Under the pieces are notes generated by a model, which ran no database searches, was not told where the DNA came from, and was given only the letters and a program-made list of their open reading frames with translations. DNA of 64,000 nucleotides, from NCBI GenBank assembly GCA_002721995.1, contig PBMF01000025.1, positions 56,960-120,959 of the forward strand, read 5' to 3'. Position 1 is the first letter of the stretch. Every line of letters begins with the position of its first letter. A program made the position numbers and the translations under genes. The DNA is from Chloroflexota bacterium (lineage in GTDB: Bacteria; Chloroflexota; Dehalococcoidia; Lucifugimonadales; UBA3495). Below are positions 18,713-27,139 of the stretch, piece by piece.

Positions 18713-19882
18713 CTAAACGTAGTGTGGCATCACCTTGTCGATAAATAGTTCTATGGACCGTTCGGCCACATCCGCGGACATATTCCCAAAATGGAAGGCG
18801 CAAACAAAGTAATTGGCGCCTGTTTCCACATAGGTGTCCATATATTCGCGGAAGGTATCTGGGGTGCCGGCCAGAACCCGGAAGGAAGCGGAATCTCTCT
18901 GGGCGATGGCATTTTCCGGTTCTGTGGCGCCCGCCGGTCTCTCTCCAGTGCTGCTGCCCGACCGGTAACGGGAGTCGGCTTCCCGGTCCGGGATTCCGGC
19001 AGGCCGGGGGTTCTCTTGACCGCCGATGAATTGGTCAAGGCCCCTTTGTTCTGCCTCCATACGCCGGGGCGCTGACAGGTTCCACAGGTACTCTTCCCAG
19101 GCCGGTTTGGCGGCTTTTATGGCGTTTTCCTCGGTGTTGGCGATCACCATGTGGGTGACCAAGCCTATCTTCGGTTCCGTCCCCTGGGCCGTCATGGCTC
19201 CATTACCCTGGGACTGCTCCCAGACGTCCTTGAAGCGGGTCACATTGGGAGCAAAGCTGTCCAGGGTGCCCACGATGATGCTGTTCATACCATCCACAGC
19301 GGCCGTCTCGACGTTCCGCATGTACCAGAAGGGTGGATGGGGGTCCTGCTTGGGATGGAGCCGCATGGGGAGTTTGTCGAAGTTGTAGAACTGTCCCTCA
19401 TAGGTCAGGAAGTCGGTGTTCAGGCCCTGGCGCACGATGTCCAAGGTCTCGTTGTACTTGGTGAAGTTGCCTTCCACATCCCAATCGCTGCCCCAGAAAT
19501 AGGCTTCCAACACGCCGCCTCGGCCTACGCCCACCTCCAGCCTGCCGTCGCTTAGGTGGTCCAGCATGCAGATCTCTTCGATCAGGCGCAGTGGATGGTG
19601 CAAGGGCAAAACGTAGATGCACGGACAGAGCTTTATGCGCTCCGTCCTTTGGGATGCGGCGGCCAGAAACACGTTCTGAGAAGGGGCCAGACTGTGCACC
19701 GCCGGGGTGTGATGCTCGGCCAGGTGGTAGCCGTAGAATCCCGCCTTATCGAATATCTCCACCTGCTTCAGGCGGTCGGCATAGACCTGGTCCAACTCCT
19801 GGCCAGGAATCGGCTCAATGTGGTCAAAGACTCCGAATTCTATCCCCATGTTGTTTTGGTCCGATGGGCGCCGGTGGGCCAT
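18713..19882 (-). CDS. LLM-class flavin-dependent monooxygenase with linker insertion
   Basis: A 389-residue luciferase-like protein. Family features are GYHLAEHHTPAVHSLAPS (~51-68), the YVLPLHHPLRL strand, LSDGRLEVGVGRG (~108) and WYMRNVETAAVDGM. Residues ~288-330 form a low-complexity Pro/Gly/Arg/Ser-rich stretch (GGQENPRPAGIP ... RSGSSTGERPAG) absent from its paralogues here, probably a surface loop. The start may be ATG 19882 or the inner ATG 19849 (MGIEFGVFDH), which matches the family N-terminus better; neither has a strong Shine-Dalgarno. Confidence 0.88.
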   Translation of the reverse strand: MAHRRPSDQNNMGIEFGVFDHIEPIPGQELDQVYADRLKQVEIFDKAGFYGYHLAEHHTPAVHSLAPSQNVFLAAASQRTERIKLCPCIYVLPLHHPLRLIEEICMLDHLSDGRLEVGVGRGGVLEAYFWGSDWDVEGNFTKYNETLDIVRQGLNTDFLTYEGQFYNFDKLPMRLHPKQDPHPPFWYMRNVETAAVDGMNSIIVGTLDSFAPNVTRFKDVWEQSQGNGAMTAQGTEPKIGLVTHMVIANTEENAIKAAKPAWEEYLWNLSAPRRMEAEQRGLDQFIGGQENPRPAGIPDREADSRYRSGSSTGERPAGATEPENAIAQRDSASFRVLAGTPDTFREYMDTYVETGANYFVCAFHFGNMSADVAERSIELFIDKVMPHYV

Positions 19883-19917
19883 GAATGAAAGCCCGCCCGG
19901 TGCCGGTTGAGTATGGT

Positions 19918-20427
19918 TTAGTCCAGGCTAAATGGTTCCCCGTTCACGGTCAGAGTCTCTTCGAAGGGGGTGGGATTGGATACCGCGGCCCTGACCCAGC
20001 AGCCGTTCTTGGCATTTTTCAACACCGCGGCTACCTTGTCGGGAGCCTCGGGGGATTCAATCTCGTACGACGTCTCCACCTTGGGCGCTCCGGCCTTGAT
20101 GGTGCCGGCCAGCACGGACCCGCTGATGTCGAAATGCACCTTGGCCTCGGCCCGCACCTTGGTGATGTTGACCTTCATTAATTGAGAGTACCTCTCAATC
20201 TGGGTCATCTCTCAAAACAGGATTGACGCCGCGAAGTAGTGCAGCGGCGCCGGCGCGCTGGCGGACCCGCCGATGGTCTCGGGTTCGTCGCAGTAGATGA
20301 AATGCCCGCGCACCTTCGCCCGTCTCAGCATATTGCTCAGATCGTCGGCCTCGCATTCAATCACCATCGACCGGGAACTTTGGCCCGGTGGGATTGGCTC
20401 GTAATTCGGTTCAACCTCGGTAGACAT
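19918..20427 (-). CDS. OsmC-like selenoprotein (in-frame TGA = Sec72)
   Basis: Read through TGA 20212-20214, this is one 169-residue OsmC/Ohr-fold protein in a single frame. OsmC proteins have a peroxidatic Cys at the start of the central helix and a resolving Cys ~70 residues later. Here the sequence is LHYFAASILF-U-EMTQIERYS, placing TGA at the peroxidatic position, and KNGCWVRAAVSN supplies Cys143. The N-terminal half has the usual GxSAPAPLHYF lead-in. The likely role is peroxide or organic hydroperoxide reduction, or thiol protection. Start ATG 20427 lies 6-7 nt after GAGGT; ATG 20433 is possible. Sec-containing OsmC-like proteins are known from marine metagenomes. Confidence 0.85.
20181..20199 (-). 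promoter_or_regulatory. Bacterial SECIS-like hairpin
   Basis: On the coding strand ATTGAGAG and CTCTCAAT form a perfect 8-bp stem closed by a GUA loop. The loop lies 21-23 nt after the TGA. Known bacterial SECIS elements place a small apical loop, with G among its first two bases, 16-37 nt after UGA, so this fits in position, stem and loop. Confidence 0.75.
20212..20214 (-). other. In-frame TGA, predicted selenocysteine codon (OsmC peroxidatic position)
   Basis: The TGA replaces the catalytic Cys codon of OsmC, with both flanking halves of the protein intact and in frame. A hairpin with a GU-starting loop follows about 20 nt downstream, as bacterial SECIS elements require. Confidence 0.82.
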
Positions 20428-20698
20428 ATCCATACCTCGTCGATTGATCAGCTTGGATTGAGGTAGGCCATTGCCTGGCTCACAGCGCCAATAGCCTAGT
20501 GCATAAAGCGCCCTGAGTCCACCAAGGGGGTGTCGCGGTTGTGGGAGAGTGTTCAATTGACATGGATTCGGCTTAGGCTGTAATGTTGTCCCCCCAATTT
20601 CCGGGGCGGCTTTCCATTTCAGCCCGGTGATTCCCGCTGGCCCTCATGCCAGCCGGGCGGCCGACGTACAAAAGAGCTTATTAGGTGGCCTGGAGTCT

Positions 20699-21016
20699 AT
20701 GGCGGCGAACGAGACAGTCCTGGAAGTGAACGACCTTCACACTTACTTCTTCAACAAGCGCGGGATAACCAAGGCCGTGGACGGCGTGAGTTTCTCCCTT
20801 CGTGCTGGCGAGACCCTGGGAATAGTCGGCGAATCGGGTTGCGGCAAGACCATGACCGCACTCTCCCTTCTGCGTCTGATTCCGAGGCCGGCTGCCCGTA
20901 TCGTGTCCGGCGAGATCCAAGACATCGGACACCAGCCTGCATTTATCGTCGAACGGAATCTGGAGGACGTAAATGCTGGCGATCTCTGCCAATTACTCCA
21001 ACGGATGTGTGGGTAA
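20699..21016 (+). pseudogene. Truncated oligopeptide ABC transporter ATP-binding protein (DppD/OppD-like)
   Basis: The N-terminal ~75 residues match dipeptide/oligopeptide ABC ATPases: [23 protein letters not shown] and an intact Walker A GESGCGKT. Homology stops abruptly after RIVSGEI, followed by ~30 unrelated residues and a stop. Signature motif, Walker B and the C-terminal peptide-transporter domain are absent, and no permease genes are nearby. This is a gene fragment left by deletion or rearrangement. The start ATG follows GGAG. Confidence 0.8.
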
Positions 21017-21390
21017 GGGGAGTCTGTCCCGGGAACCAAATGGGGATCGTCCGGAGATTTGGGCCGGGGCTTTAGCCACCGGACCATTTGGTCAAGCATG
21101 GAGAATGGTATGCCTAGCTAATCTGGCCGGACGGCAAGAACCGCCACGGCTATCGTAGCCCAGACCGTTTAGGCAGGTACGGTCCGAGGTTGAAAAAAAG
21201 TGACCGTCTAGCTCCAACACGGAAGCCAGACCGGTCCAGTTAATTTTCGATGATAAGGGGCCTTTTACCGTACACCCGGCTATTTTGTAGGCAAATAAAA
21301 TTAATGCAACGATATTGAATGATTCTTGTGTGAATTTCGTTTTTTAGCCTGAAATTCGGCCGATCTTGTTGTCGAAAGAAGCTGAAAAAT
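21017..21390. other. Intergenic region, no supported gene
   Basis: About 370 bp after the ABC fragment, AT-richer near 21240-21390. A 61-codon open frame (20973-21158) lies across the fragment's end but has no recognisable homology. Nothing else can be supported. Confidence 0.5.
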
Positions 21391-21429
21391 AAAGGCCCCG
21401 GCCTGAATCCTAATCAAGACGGGGCCTTT
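21391..21429 (-). terminator. Terminator of the CMD-family gene
   Basis: AAAGGCCCCG (21391-21400) pairs with CGGGGCCTTT (21420-21429), just downstream of the minus-strand gene ending at 21461. Confidence 0.85.
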
Positions 21430-21460
21430 GGCAGATGATGAGCGAACTGCTCTTTGATTC

Positions 21461-22015
21461 CTACACCACCAGGGGCGCTTCTCCGTCCTCAGGAACATCA
21501 ACGTCAAAGGCGTTTACGTTCAAAGCCAGCATGGAGTAATAACCCATCATGGTCGTAAGTTCGGTGAGCAACATCGCCCCGAAATGGTCGATGGCAGCTT
21601 TGAATGTGCTGTCGCTCACCCTATTTGTGCTGAACAATTCAGTCGAGTAGTCCACCACGATCTGCTCATCGTACGGCAGTTTGGGCAGCGGCTTCTTATC
21701 CCGCAGCGCATCCACAAAGGCGTCGCTGATCCCCTCTTTCCGAGCCCTGGCGGCATGGGCATACCAGATGTATTGGCAGTCCTTGGCACGCGCGGTGAGA
21801 ATCATTGCCATCTCTTGAATCTTTTGGGGCAATTCCGACTCCTGCCGGAAGTAGAAGACCAGGTGATTGGCCCGTTTCCTCATCTCTGGACTGTTGATCA
21901 TCACGGAACCCGGCCCGTTTTCGGCCGCGCTCCGGCTGATGGCGATCTCATGGTCGAATGCTTCCCGGTACTTCTCGGGAACTTGGTCTCTGGTAACTGT
22001 AGGCGTCCGGGCCAT
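21461..22015 (-). CDS. Carboxymuconolactone decarboxylase (CMD/AhpD-like) family protein
   Basis: A 184-residue all-helical protein. The family core is the segment EMAMILTARAKDCQYIWYAHAARARKEG (start ~68), where the E/C..W..H pattern stands in for the CxxC-H motif of AhpD. A single Cys is present, so classical AhpD disulfide chemistry is not obvious; such members are often gamma-carboxymuconolactone-decarboxylase-like of unknown substrate. The start ATG follows GGGGAGGG. It sits between two predicted selenoprotein genes, hinting at a redox or peroxide-related neighbourhood (inference). Confidence 0.88.
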   Translation of the reverse strand: MARTPTVTRDQVPEKYREAFDHEIAISRSAAENGPGSVMINSPEMRKRANHLVFYFRQESELPQKIQEMAMILTARAKDCQYIWYAHAARARKEGISDAFVDALRDKKPLPKLPYDEQIVVDYSTELFSTNRVSDSTFKAAIDHFGAMLLTELTTMMGYYSMLALNVNAFDVDVPEDGEAPLVV

Positions 22016-22186
22016 CTGGTCCCTCCCCGTTTCAAAATCTGTAATTCGCAGTGTCTAAGTTGGCCGAATCATAACCACGAACTTGGGCGAGGGCAAGACC
22101 AAATGGCCTGAGGTCCAGGCTCGGGGAGTTGGTAAAATAAGATAAGGGATATGGGCGGTACCAGACCGGTTGGGCGAGGGCCTGGA

Positions 22187-22678
22187 ATGAAAGCGTTGGC
22201 AGCCGGTAGGAAGACCAAGGCCCGCGGGTTGTGGCCCCGGGGAATCGGCGTGGCGGCGATAGTGGCTATCGGGGTCGGCGGGTTGCTGGTGGCCGGTGGA
22301 ATGTTCGGCCGCTCGGCCAGCGTTCCGGCGCCCCCACCGGACCATGTGGTGGACCCGGTCTCAGAAGCCTATTCCTTCGCCGTGGAACGCCCCGATGTGC
22401 TGGCCTACATGCCCTGCTACTGCGGGTGCTCCGGTGAAGGTCACTTGAGCAATGAGGACTGTTTCGTACACTCCCGATTGTCGAATGGAACAGCGGTTCT
22501 GGACTCCCACGGCGGCGCTTGAAGCATCTGTGTGGGAATCGCGCGTGAGGCGAAACGCCTGACAGAACAGAACTGGTCCCTGGCCTCTAGCCGGCAGTAC
22601 GTGGAGAGGACCTACGGCGAATTGGGACCGGGAACCAACACGCCTCCGGTGGTCATCGATACCCCAGGTCCAGGTTAA
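22187..22678 (+). CDS. PCYCGC-motif protein, candidate selenoprotein (in-frame TGA = Sec112)
   Basis: Read through TGA 22520-22522, this is a 163-residue membrane-anchored protein. An N-terminal TM segment (~18-40, GIGVAAIVAIGVGGLLVAGG) is followed by MPCYCGCSGEGHLSNEDCFV (~86-105), the defining PCYCGC motif. Family members then carry a D-x-H...CxxC segment. Here it reads LDSHGGA-U-SICVGIAREAKRL, so TGA replaces the first Cys of CxxC to give UxxC. Colinear sequence continues to TAA at 22676. The start ATG 22187 has GAGGG 6 nt upstream; ATG 22151 is an alternative. A role in extracytoplasmic metal binding or redox is plausible but not established. Stopping at TGA would lose the C-terminal third. 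Confidence 0.78.
22520..22522 (+). other. In-frame TGA, predicted selenocysteine codon (UxxC motif)
   Basis: TGA stands in for a conserved Cys of the PCYCGC family, two residues before S-I-C. The frame stays open for 51 further codons with family-like sequence (VGIAREAKRL ... YVERTYGELG). Confidence 0.75.
22548..22560 (+). promoter_or_regulatory. Candidate SECIS hairpin of the PCYCGC gene
   Basis: AGGCG-AAA-CGCCT forms a 5-bp stem with its loop 31-33 nt after the TGA, inside the usual 16-37 nt window. The loop lacks GU unless the closing G-C pair opens (GAAAC), so the support is weaker than for the OsmC hairpin. Confidence 0.45.
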
Positions 22679-22735
22679 CCCGGTTTCCGGTTGCCTCGAG
22701 CCCTGGTTACCTCGGGCCCCTCTTACAGGCCCCTC

Positions 22736-23110
22736 TTAATCGAAGGCCACTCCCAATTCTCTGCGCCTTTTCCTCCTACGCCACACAAAGAAGAAAGAGG
22801 CGTTTAGTACCGCGAACAAGGGTATGCTGATGGTCAGCCACCAGACGAAGGAAGCGCCCTCTTGGGAGGACACTGAGAGTATTCCGGACAGCCGGTCTAT
22901 CCGGACTTCGTAGGAACCCTCTTCGGGGCTTATCTCGAAGCTGACATTGCTGGACTCTTTGGGCCCCAATGCCAGTGTTTCGCTGCTGTTCATGGCACCG
23001 TTGACCCACAGCACCGCGACGTATTCAGCGTTCTCGTCCAGCAGATTGGACACCGTGGCGGCCACCTGCTCCCGGACCAACACGGCCCCAGGAAGCGATG
23101 CATGCCCCAT
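22736..23110 (-). CDS. Small membrane-anchored protein with CARDB/Ig-like domain
   Basis: A 124-residue frame. Residues ~10-80 look like one CARDB-type beta-sandwich repeat (VAVLWVNGA, LALGPKESSNVSFEISPEEGSYEVRI). A single TM helix (WWLTISIPLFAVLNASFFFVW, ~90-110) and an Arg/Lys-rich tail (RRRKRRR) follow, placing the domain outside the cell. It may be the C-terminal remnant of a larger CARDB protein, because no good Shine-Dalgarno precedes ATG 23110 and the beta-sandwich lacks its first strands. Confidence 0.55.
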   Translation of the reverse strand: MGHASLPGAVLVREQVAATVSNLLDENAEYVAVLWVNGAMNSSETLALGPKESSNVSFEISPEEGSYEVRIDRLSGILSVSSQEGASFVWWLTISIPLFAVLNASFFFVWRRRKRRRELGVAFD

Positions 23111-23282
23111 AAGTTCGCGCTGGCCGGGCCATTGACCAGCACCGAGGCGAGACCCGTCGTTCTCACCGTTGGGGTTGAGTCCGGTTGGGGAGACCCAATC
23201 GCCGCGAAGTCGATTCGTCCGGCCGATAATACACCCAATTTCCAGTTCTTTCGGGATTCAGTCCCACTAGTCTCGAATCTTG

Positions 23283-23309
23283 TATAATTTTCCTGTGCGT
23301 CCGCACAGG
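23283..23309 (+). promoter_or_regulatory. TATAAT box followed by palindromic hairpin upstream of nudC
   Basis: TATAAT at 23283-23288 is followed at once by CCTGTGCG (23292-23299) and CGCACAGG (23302-23309), a perfect 8-bp inverted repeat with a 2-nt centre. At this position, about +4 from the -10, it could be an operator or a 5'-end RNA hairpin. No convincing -35 is seen. Confidence 0.45.
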
Positions 23310-23335
23310 CTTAGATACGATTCGAGGGACAGCAA

Positions 23336-24259
23336 TTGAATTATTCTCATGTTTATTCGGGTAACCCGGTGGATCGGGGCGAGAAGGAACGCCGGGACGA
23401 CCAATGGCTGACCGACATGGCCAAAGACCCCAGCAGCAAATTTCTTCCCCTGAACGACCTGAACGTCTTGGTCCCGGAGGGTGATTCGGATGCTCTGGGT
23501 TGGATCGGCGCCGGCGACCTGGAACGGCTGGGTGTTACCGCCGCTCCCATGTACCTGGGAATGCTGGACAGCACAACCCACTTTGTCGTCGATGTCTCAG
23601 GGCAGGAAAAGGCCGTTGCCGAACTGAGCGAGGGCCACGGTTTCCGTTTCATAGATGCCAGGTCGGTTACCGACATCATCAGCGCCCAGGACTCGGGCAT
23701 AGTTGCCCAGGCCAGGGCCCAGATCAACTGGCACAATGTGAACGGTTTCTGCGCCATCTGTGGCGGTGAGACCTTCGTAAAACGGGGCGGCCAAGTGCGC
23801 CAATGCTCCAAGTGCAATAAGGAGAACTACCCAAGGACGGACCCCGTTGTGATTACCGTGGTTTCCGACGGGGACCGCTGCCTGTTGGGCCAGTCCCGCC
23901 GGGGCCGCCTGGCCCGCACCAACACCTACTCAGCCTTGGCCGGTTTCGTTGACCAGGGCGAATCGGTGGAAGAGGCGGTCGCCAGAGAGGTGATGGAGGA
24001 AGCGGGCATCCAGGTGGGAGAGGTCAGATACCACTCATCCCAACCCTGGCCCTTCCCGTCCTCATTGATGATCGGCTGCCACGCCGACGCCGCCACCACC
24101 GAGATCAACTTCGACGATGACGAGATGAACGACGTGAGATGGTTCTCCCGGGATGAGGTTGTGAAGGCCCTGGAGGGTAAGAGCGAGATCCTCGCCGTGC
24201 CCCAGCCCATCGCCATCGCCCATCATCTGATCCGTGCCTGGGTCAACGGCAACGGCTAG
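23336..24259 (+). CDS. nudC: NAD(+) diphosphatase / NAD-decapping Nudix hydrolase
   Basis: A 307-residue NudC. A zinc ribbon is formed by C139, C142, C157 and C160 (CAIC, CSKC). The Nudix box starts at ~203 (GFVDQGESVEEAVAREVMEE), and the NADH-pyrophosphatase-specific SQPWPFPSS follows at 235-243. NudC splits NAD(H) into NMN(H) and AMP and removes NAD caps from RNA in the cytoplasm. The start is TTG 23336, 7 nt after GAGGG. The 3' end overlaps the convergent lipoprotein gene by 4 bp. Confidence 0.93.
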   Translation: MNYSHVYSGNPVDRGEKERRDDQWLTDMAKDPSSKFLPLNDLNVLVPEGDSDALGWIGAGDLERLGVTAAPMYLGMLDSTTHFVVDVSGQEKAVAELSEGHGFRFIDARSVTDIISAQDSGIVAQARAQINWHNVNGFCAICGGETFVKRGGQVRQCSKCNKENYPRTDPVVITVVSDGDRCLLGQSRRGRLARTNTYSALAGFVDQGESVEEAVAREVMEEAGIQVGEVRYHSSQPWPFPSSLMIGCHADAATTEINFDDDEMNDVRWFSRDEVVKALEGKSEILAVPQPIAIAHHLIRAWVNGNG

Positions 24260-24900
24260 GGGATGGGCCAAATCTCGATGCCCTCGCGGGCGTAGGGCAG
24301 GAATGACGTCCGCCCGTCGCCCTGGCCGGTGATCCCTCTGTCCGGGTGGCCAATGAGAATACCCTCGGCATTCAGCAGGTCGCTGAACTGGTCGCAGCAG
24401 GCCTTCACCACGTAGTAGACCGTTTCCCCGCCGTACTCGTATTGGGTTATGGACTGGGGAGGGTTTTCTTCCCTGCCGCTCTCCAGGTCATCCAGCCATT
24501 CGGTCAGCCAATCGGGCGTGCCGCCGGCGTCCGGTGATGACTCTGGCACAGTCACCGAGGCCATTTCGCGGAACCCAACCACATCCCTGATCTCGATACT
24601 GTGCTCTCCAGGCGCCACCTTTTCGAAGACGTAATCGAGCGTTGGAAGCTCCTGGTCCACCCTGGTCGCCTCCTGCCCGTCAAGCCTTACCCGCACGGCG
24701 ATGCCCACGAAGACCGATAGGGACACCGTCACGGTGTCGCCTTCCACGGTGATCTCCTGCAGTACCCACTCTTGGGTCGGCCCGGGCGTGGGCCGCTCCG
24801 TCTCAACCGCCGGGGTCGGGCTGGCCGCCGGCCCTCCCTGAGAGCAGGCGGCGGACAATCCTAATGCCGCGAGAGCGATGCACAGGAGAATCTTCTTCAT
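24256..24900 (-). CDS. Secreted lipoprotein with conserved CCD-containing C-terminal domain
   Basis: A 214-residue protein starting MKKILLCIALAALGLSAAC, a signal peptide with lipobox LSAAC (Cys19). A Pro/Thr linker (SPTPAVETERPTPGPT) follows, then a beta-rich domain (~45-120). The C-terminal domain has VYYVVKACCDQFSDLLNAEG (start ~160) and GITGQGDG, resembling small DUF6970-type domains with paired Cys. Function is unknown. Longer upstream starts would place the signal peptide internally, so ATG 24900 is preferred. Confidence 0.8.
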   Translation of the reverse strand: MKKILLCIALAALGLSAACSQGGPAASPTPAVETERPTPGPTQEWVLQEITVEGDTVTVSLSVFVGIAVRVRLDGQEATRVDQELPTLDYVFEKVAPGEHSIEIRDVVGFREMASVTVPESSPDAGGTPDWLTEWLDDLESGREENPPQSITQYEYGGETVYYVVKACCDQFSDLLNAEGILIGHPDRGITGQGDGRTSFLPYAREGIEIWPIP

Positions 24901-25056
24901 ATCAGTTAGACGTATCTGAGCCCCGTTTTGTTCTCGGTCCGGGGTACCTTTGCGACACCGGATAGCCTTATAATAGGCCGCGTCCATCCCCAGACCACGC
25001 AGGAACAAGTGTAGTTCTGGGGCGCTTTTCAAGAAATTAAAAAAAGGATATTGAAA

Positions 25057-25578
25057 ATGACCCAGCCACTGAAGATAGACCGCGACAAGACGGCAGTCCT
25101 GATCATGGACTTTCAGCAGAGGATAGTCGCCAACAACGCCAGTGACCCCGATGGCGTGGTAAAACAGGCTGCCCAGGTGCTGGATGGTGCGAGGAACGCC
25201 GGAATCCCCGTGATTTACATAATGCACCGGGGCGGCGCCTTGACCGAATACGCGCCGGATGTGGAACTGCATGATGGCGTGAAACCCGCTGCCGGCGAGC
25301 CGGTCATAACCAAGATACGTCCCGGTCCCTTCTCCACCACCAATCTGGACGTCACCCTGCGTGAATTGGGCCGCGACACCATCGTGATAATGGGAGTCTC
25401 AACCAGCGGCTGCGTGCTGTCCTGCACCCGCTGGGCTGTGGACGTGAATTACAAGTTCATCGTCGTGAAGGACGCCTGTTCCGACGGTGACACGGAGGTG
25501 CACCGGGTATTGACCGAGAAGGTATACCCCCGCTTTGGGACTGTGATTGATACCCAGGAATTCCTCGCCGCCCTCTAG
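25057..25578 (+). CDS. Isochorismatase-family cysteine hydrolase
   Basis: A 173-residue hydrolase. It has the family Asp in VLIMDFQQRIV (D~17), Lys in ITKIRPGPFSTT (~88) and the nucleophile Cys in GVSTSGCVLSCTRWAVD (~115-131). The GCVLSCTRWAVD segment is typical of N-carbamoylsarcosine amidase/nicotinamidase-like enzymes. The amide or enol-ether substrate is unknown. The start ATG 25057 lies 7 nt after AAGGAT; TTG 25051 is less likely. The GMC gene begins 31 bp downstream on the same strand, suggesting joint transcription. Confidence 0.9.
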   Translation: MTQPLKIDRDKTAVLIMDFQQRIVANNASDPDGVVKQAAQVLDGARNAGIPVIYIMHRGGALTEYAPDVELHDGVKPAAGEPVITKIRPGPFSTTNLDVTLRELGRDTIVIMGVSTSGCVLSCTRWAVDVNYKFIVVKDACSDGDTEVHRVLTEKVYPRFGTVIDTQEFLAAL

Positions 25579-25609
25579 GGACCCCATCCGGCGATCCAGT
25601 GGAGTGAAT

Positions 25610-27139
25610 ATGAAGTACGACGTAATCGTTGTTGGCGGCGGTTCGGCTGGATCGGTGGTTACCGCCCGTCTGGCCGAGGACGTTAACACCTCTGTGCTGC
25701 TGCTGGAGGCGGGACAGGACTACCCGGACCTGGAGAACCTGCCCTTCGACATCCAGTACGGGCACACCAGGGCGGCGGAAGAGCCGGACAGCGAATACAA
25801 CTGGGCGCTGCGGGGCGGCATCACCGAGGAACAGGGGGAGATTCACGTCGCCCAAGGCAAGGTGATCGGCGGCGGCGGCTCGATCAACGGCCAGATCTAC
25901 CTGCGGGGCATCCCCGAAGACTTTGACCTCTGGGCGTCCTGGGGCAATCCCGAGTGGTCGTATACCAAGGTACTGCCCTACTTCAACAAGGCCGAGACCG
26001 ACCTGGATATCCGCGACGATTTCCACGGCACGGACGGGCCCATCCCCGTCAGCCGGAAACCCAACGAGAACTGGCCGGTCATCCAGTCGGCCTTCCACAC
26101 CGCCTGCCTCCAGCAGGGGTTCGACATCACCGAGGATATGAACGGCACCAACCCCACCGGCGTGGGGATGATCCCCATGAACAACCAGAACGGCGTCAGG
26201 ATGAGTACCGCCATCACCCACCTGGCCCCCATGCGTCACCGGTTGAACCTGACCATCCGGGGCAATGTCTTCGTGCGGCGCATCCTATTTGATGACGGCC
26301 GGGTGACTGGCGTTGAAGCCGAAAGCGGTGGCGAGATTTTCAACGTGGTAGCGGACAAAGTCGTTTTGTCCGCGGGGGCCCTGAAGACTCCCCACATTCT
26401 CATGCTCTCCGGAATCGGCCCCAAGGAGCAGCTGGAGGAGTTCGGCATACCGACGCTCCAGGACACTCCGGGTGTGGGCGCCAACCTGCGGAACCATCCC
26501 ATCGCTCCCATCTCATTTCGCATCAAGGACGGGATACAGCTGCCCCCCGACGCCGCCGGTGTCCGCATCGCCCTTCGGTACACCTCCCAGGGTACCCAGG
26601 ACCCCAATGACATGCTCATATCCACCAGCTCGGTGTTCAATCCGCTAACAGGAGAAGAATTGCCCGACCGGGTGGGCCGCATCTCCTGCGTGGTGGAGCT
26701 GCCGGCGGGAGCGGGCTATGTACGTCTCAACTCACCGGATCCGGCTGTGCAGCCCAAGTTCGATTACCGCTATTTCAGCCACCCCGACGACATGCGGCGC
26801 ATGCGGGAGGGCATACGGCTGGCGGTGAAGATACTGGAATCAGAAGCCTACAAAGAGGTGTGTGACCACCGCATCGCCCCCACCGAGGAGATATTGGCCT
26901 CCGATGAAGCGCTGGACCTGTGGATACGGCAGACCGTGGGAACGGCGCGCCACGTATCCGGTACCTGTAAGATCGGCCCCGACTCCGATCCCACGGCTGT
27001 GGTGGACCAGCAGTGCCGCGTCAAGGGTTTTCAGGGCCTGTGGCTGGCCGATTCGTCAGTAATGCCCCAGGTGCCCCGGGCCAATGCCAACGCCACGGCC
27101 ATAATGATCGGTGAACGGGTGGCGGACTGGGTCTCCTAG
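25610..27139 (+). CDS. GMC-family FAD-dependent oxidoreductase
   Basis: A 509-residue paralogue of the GMC enzyme at 10888-12465, sharing the same layout. FAD motif VVGGGSAGSVVTARL (~6-20), GKVIGGGGSINGQ (~82), SAGALKTPHILMLSGIG (~255) and C-terminal TARHVSGTCKIGPDSDP (~446) with the catalytic His. It is an alcohol oxidase or dehydrogenase of unknown substrate. The start ATG follows GGAG; the upstream frame overlaps the hydrolase gene and lacks homology. The two GMC genes are 14 kb apart in opposite orientation, an old duplication rather than a recent repeat. Confidence 0.92.
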   Translation: MKYDVIVVGGGSAGSVVTARLAEDVNTSVLLLEAGQDYPDLENLPFDIQYGHTRAAEEPDSEYNWALRGGITEEQGEIHVAQGKVIGGGGSINGQIYLRGIPEDFDLWASWGNPEWSYTKVLPYFNKAETDLDIRDDFHGTDGPIPVSRKPNENWPVIQSAFHTACLQQGFDITEDMNGTNPTGVGMIPMNNQNGVRMSTAITHLAPMRHRLNLTIRGNVFVRRILFDDGRVTGVEAESGGEIFNVVADKVVLSAGALKTPHILMLSGIGPKEQLEEFGIPTLQDTPGVGANLRNHPIAPISFRIKDGIQLPPDAAGVRIALRYTSQGTQDPNDMLISTSSVFNPLTGEELPDRVGRISCVVELPAGAGYVRLNSPDPAVQPKFDYRYFSHPDDMRRMREGIRLAVKILESEAYKEVCDHRIAPTEEILASDEALDLWIRQTVGTARHVSGTCKIGPDSDPTAVVDQQCRVKGFQGLWLADSSVMPQVPRANANATAIMIGERVADWVS

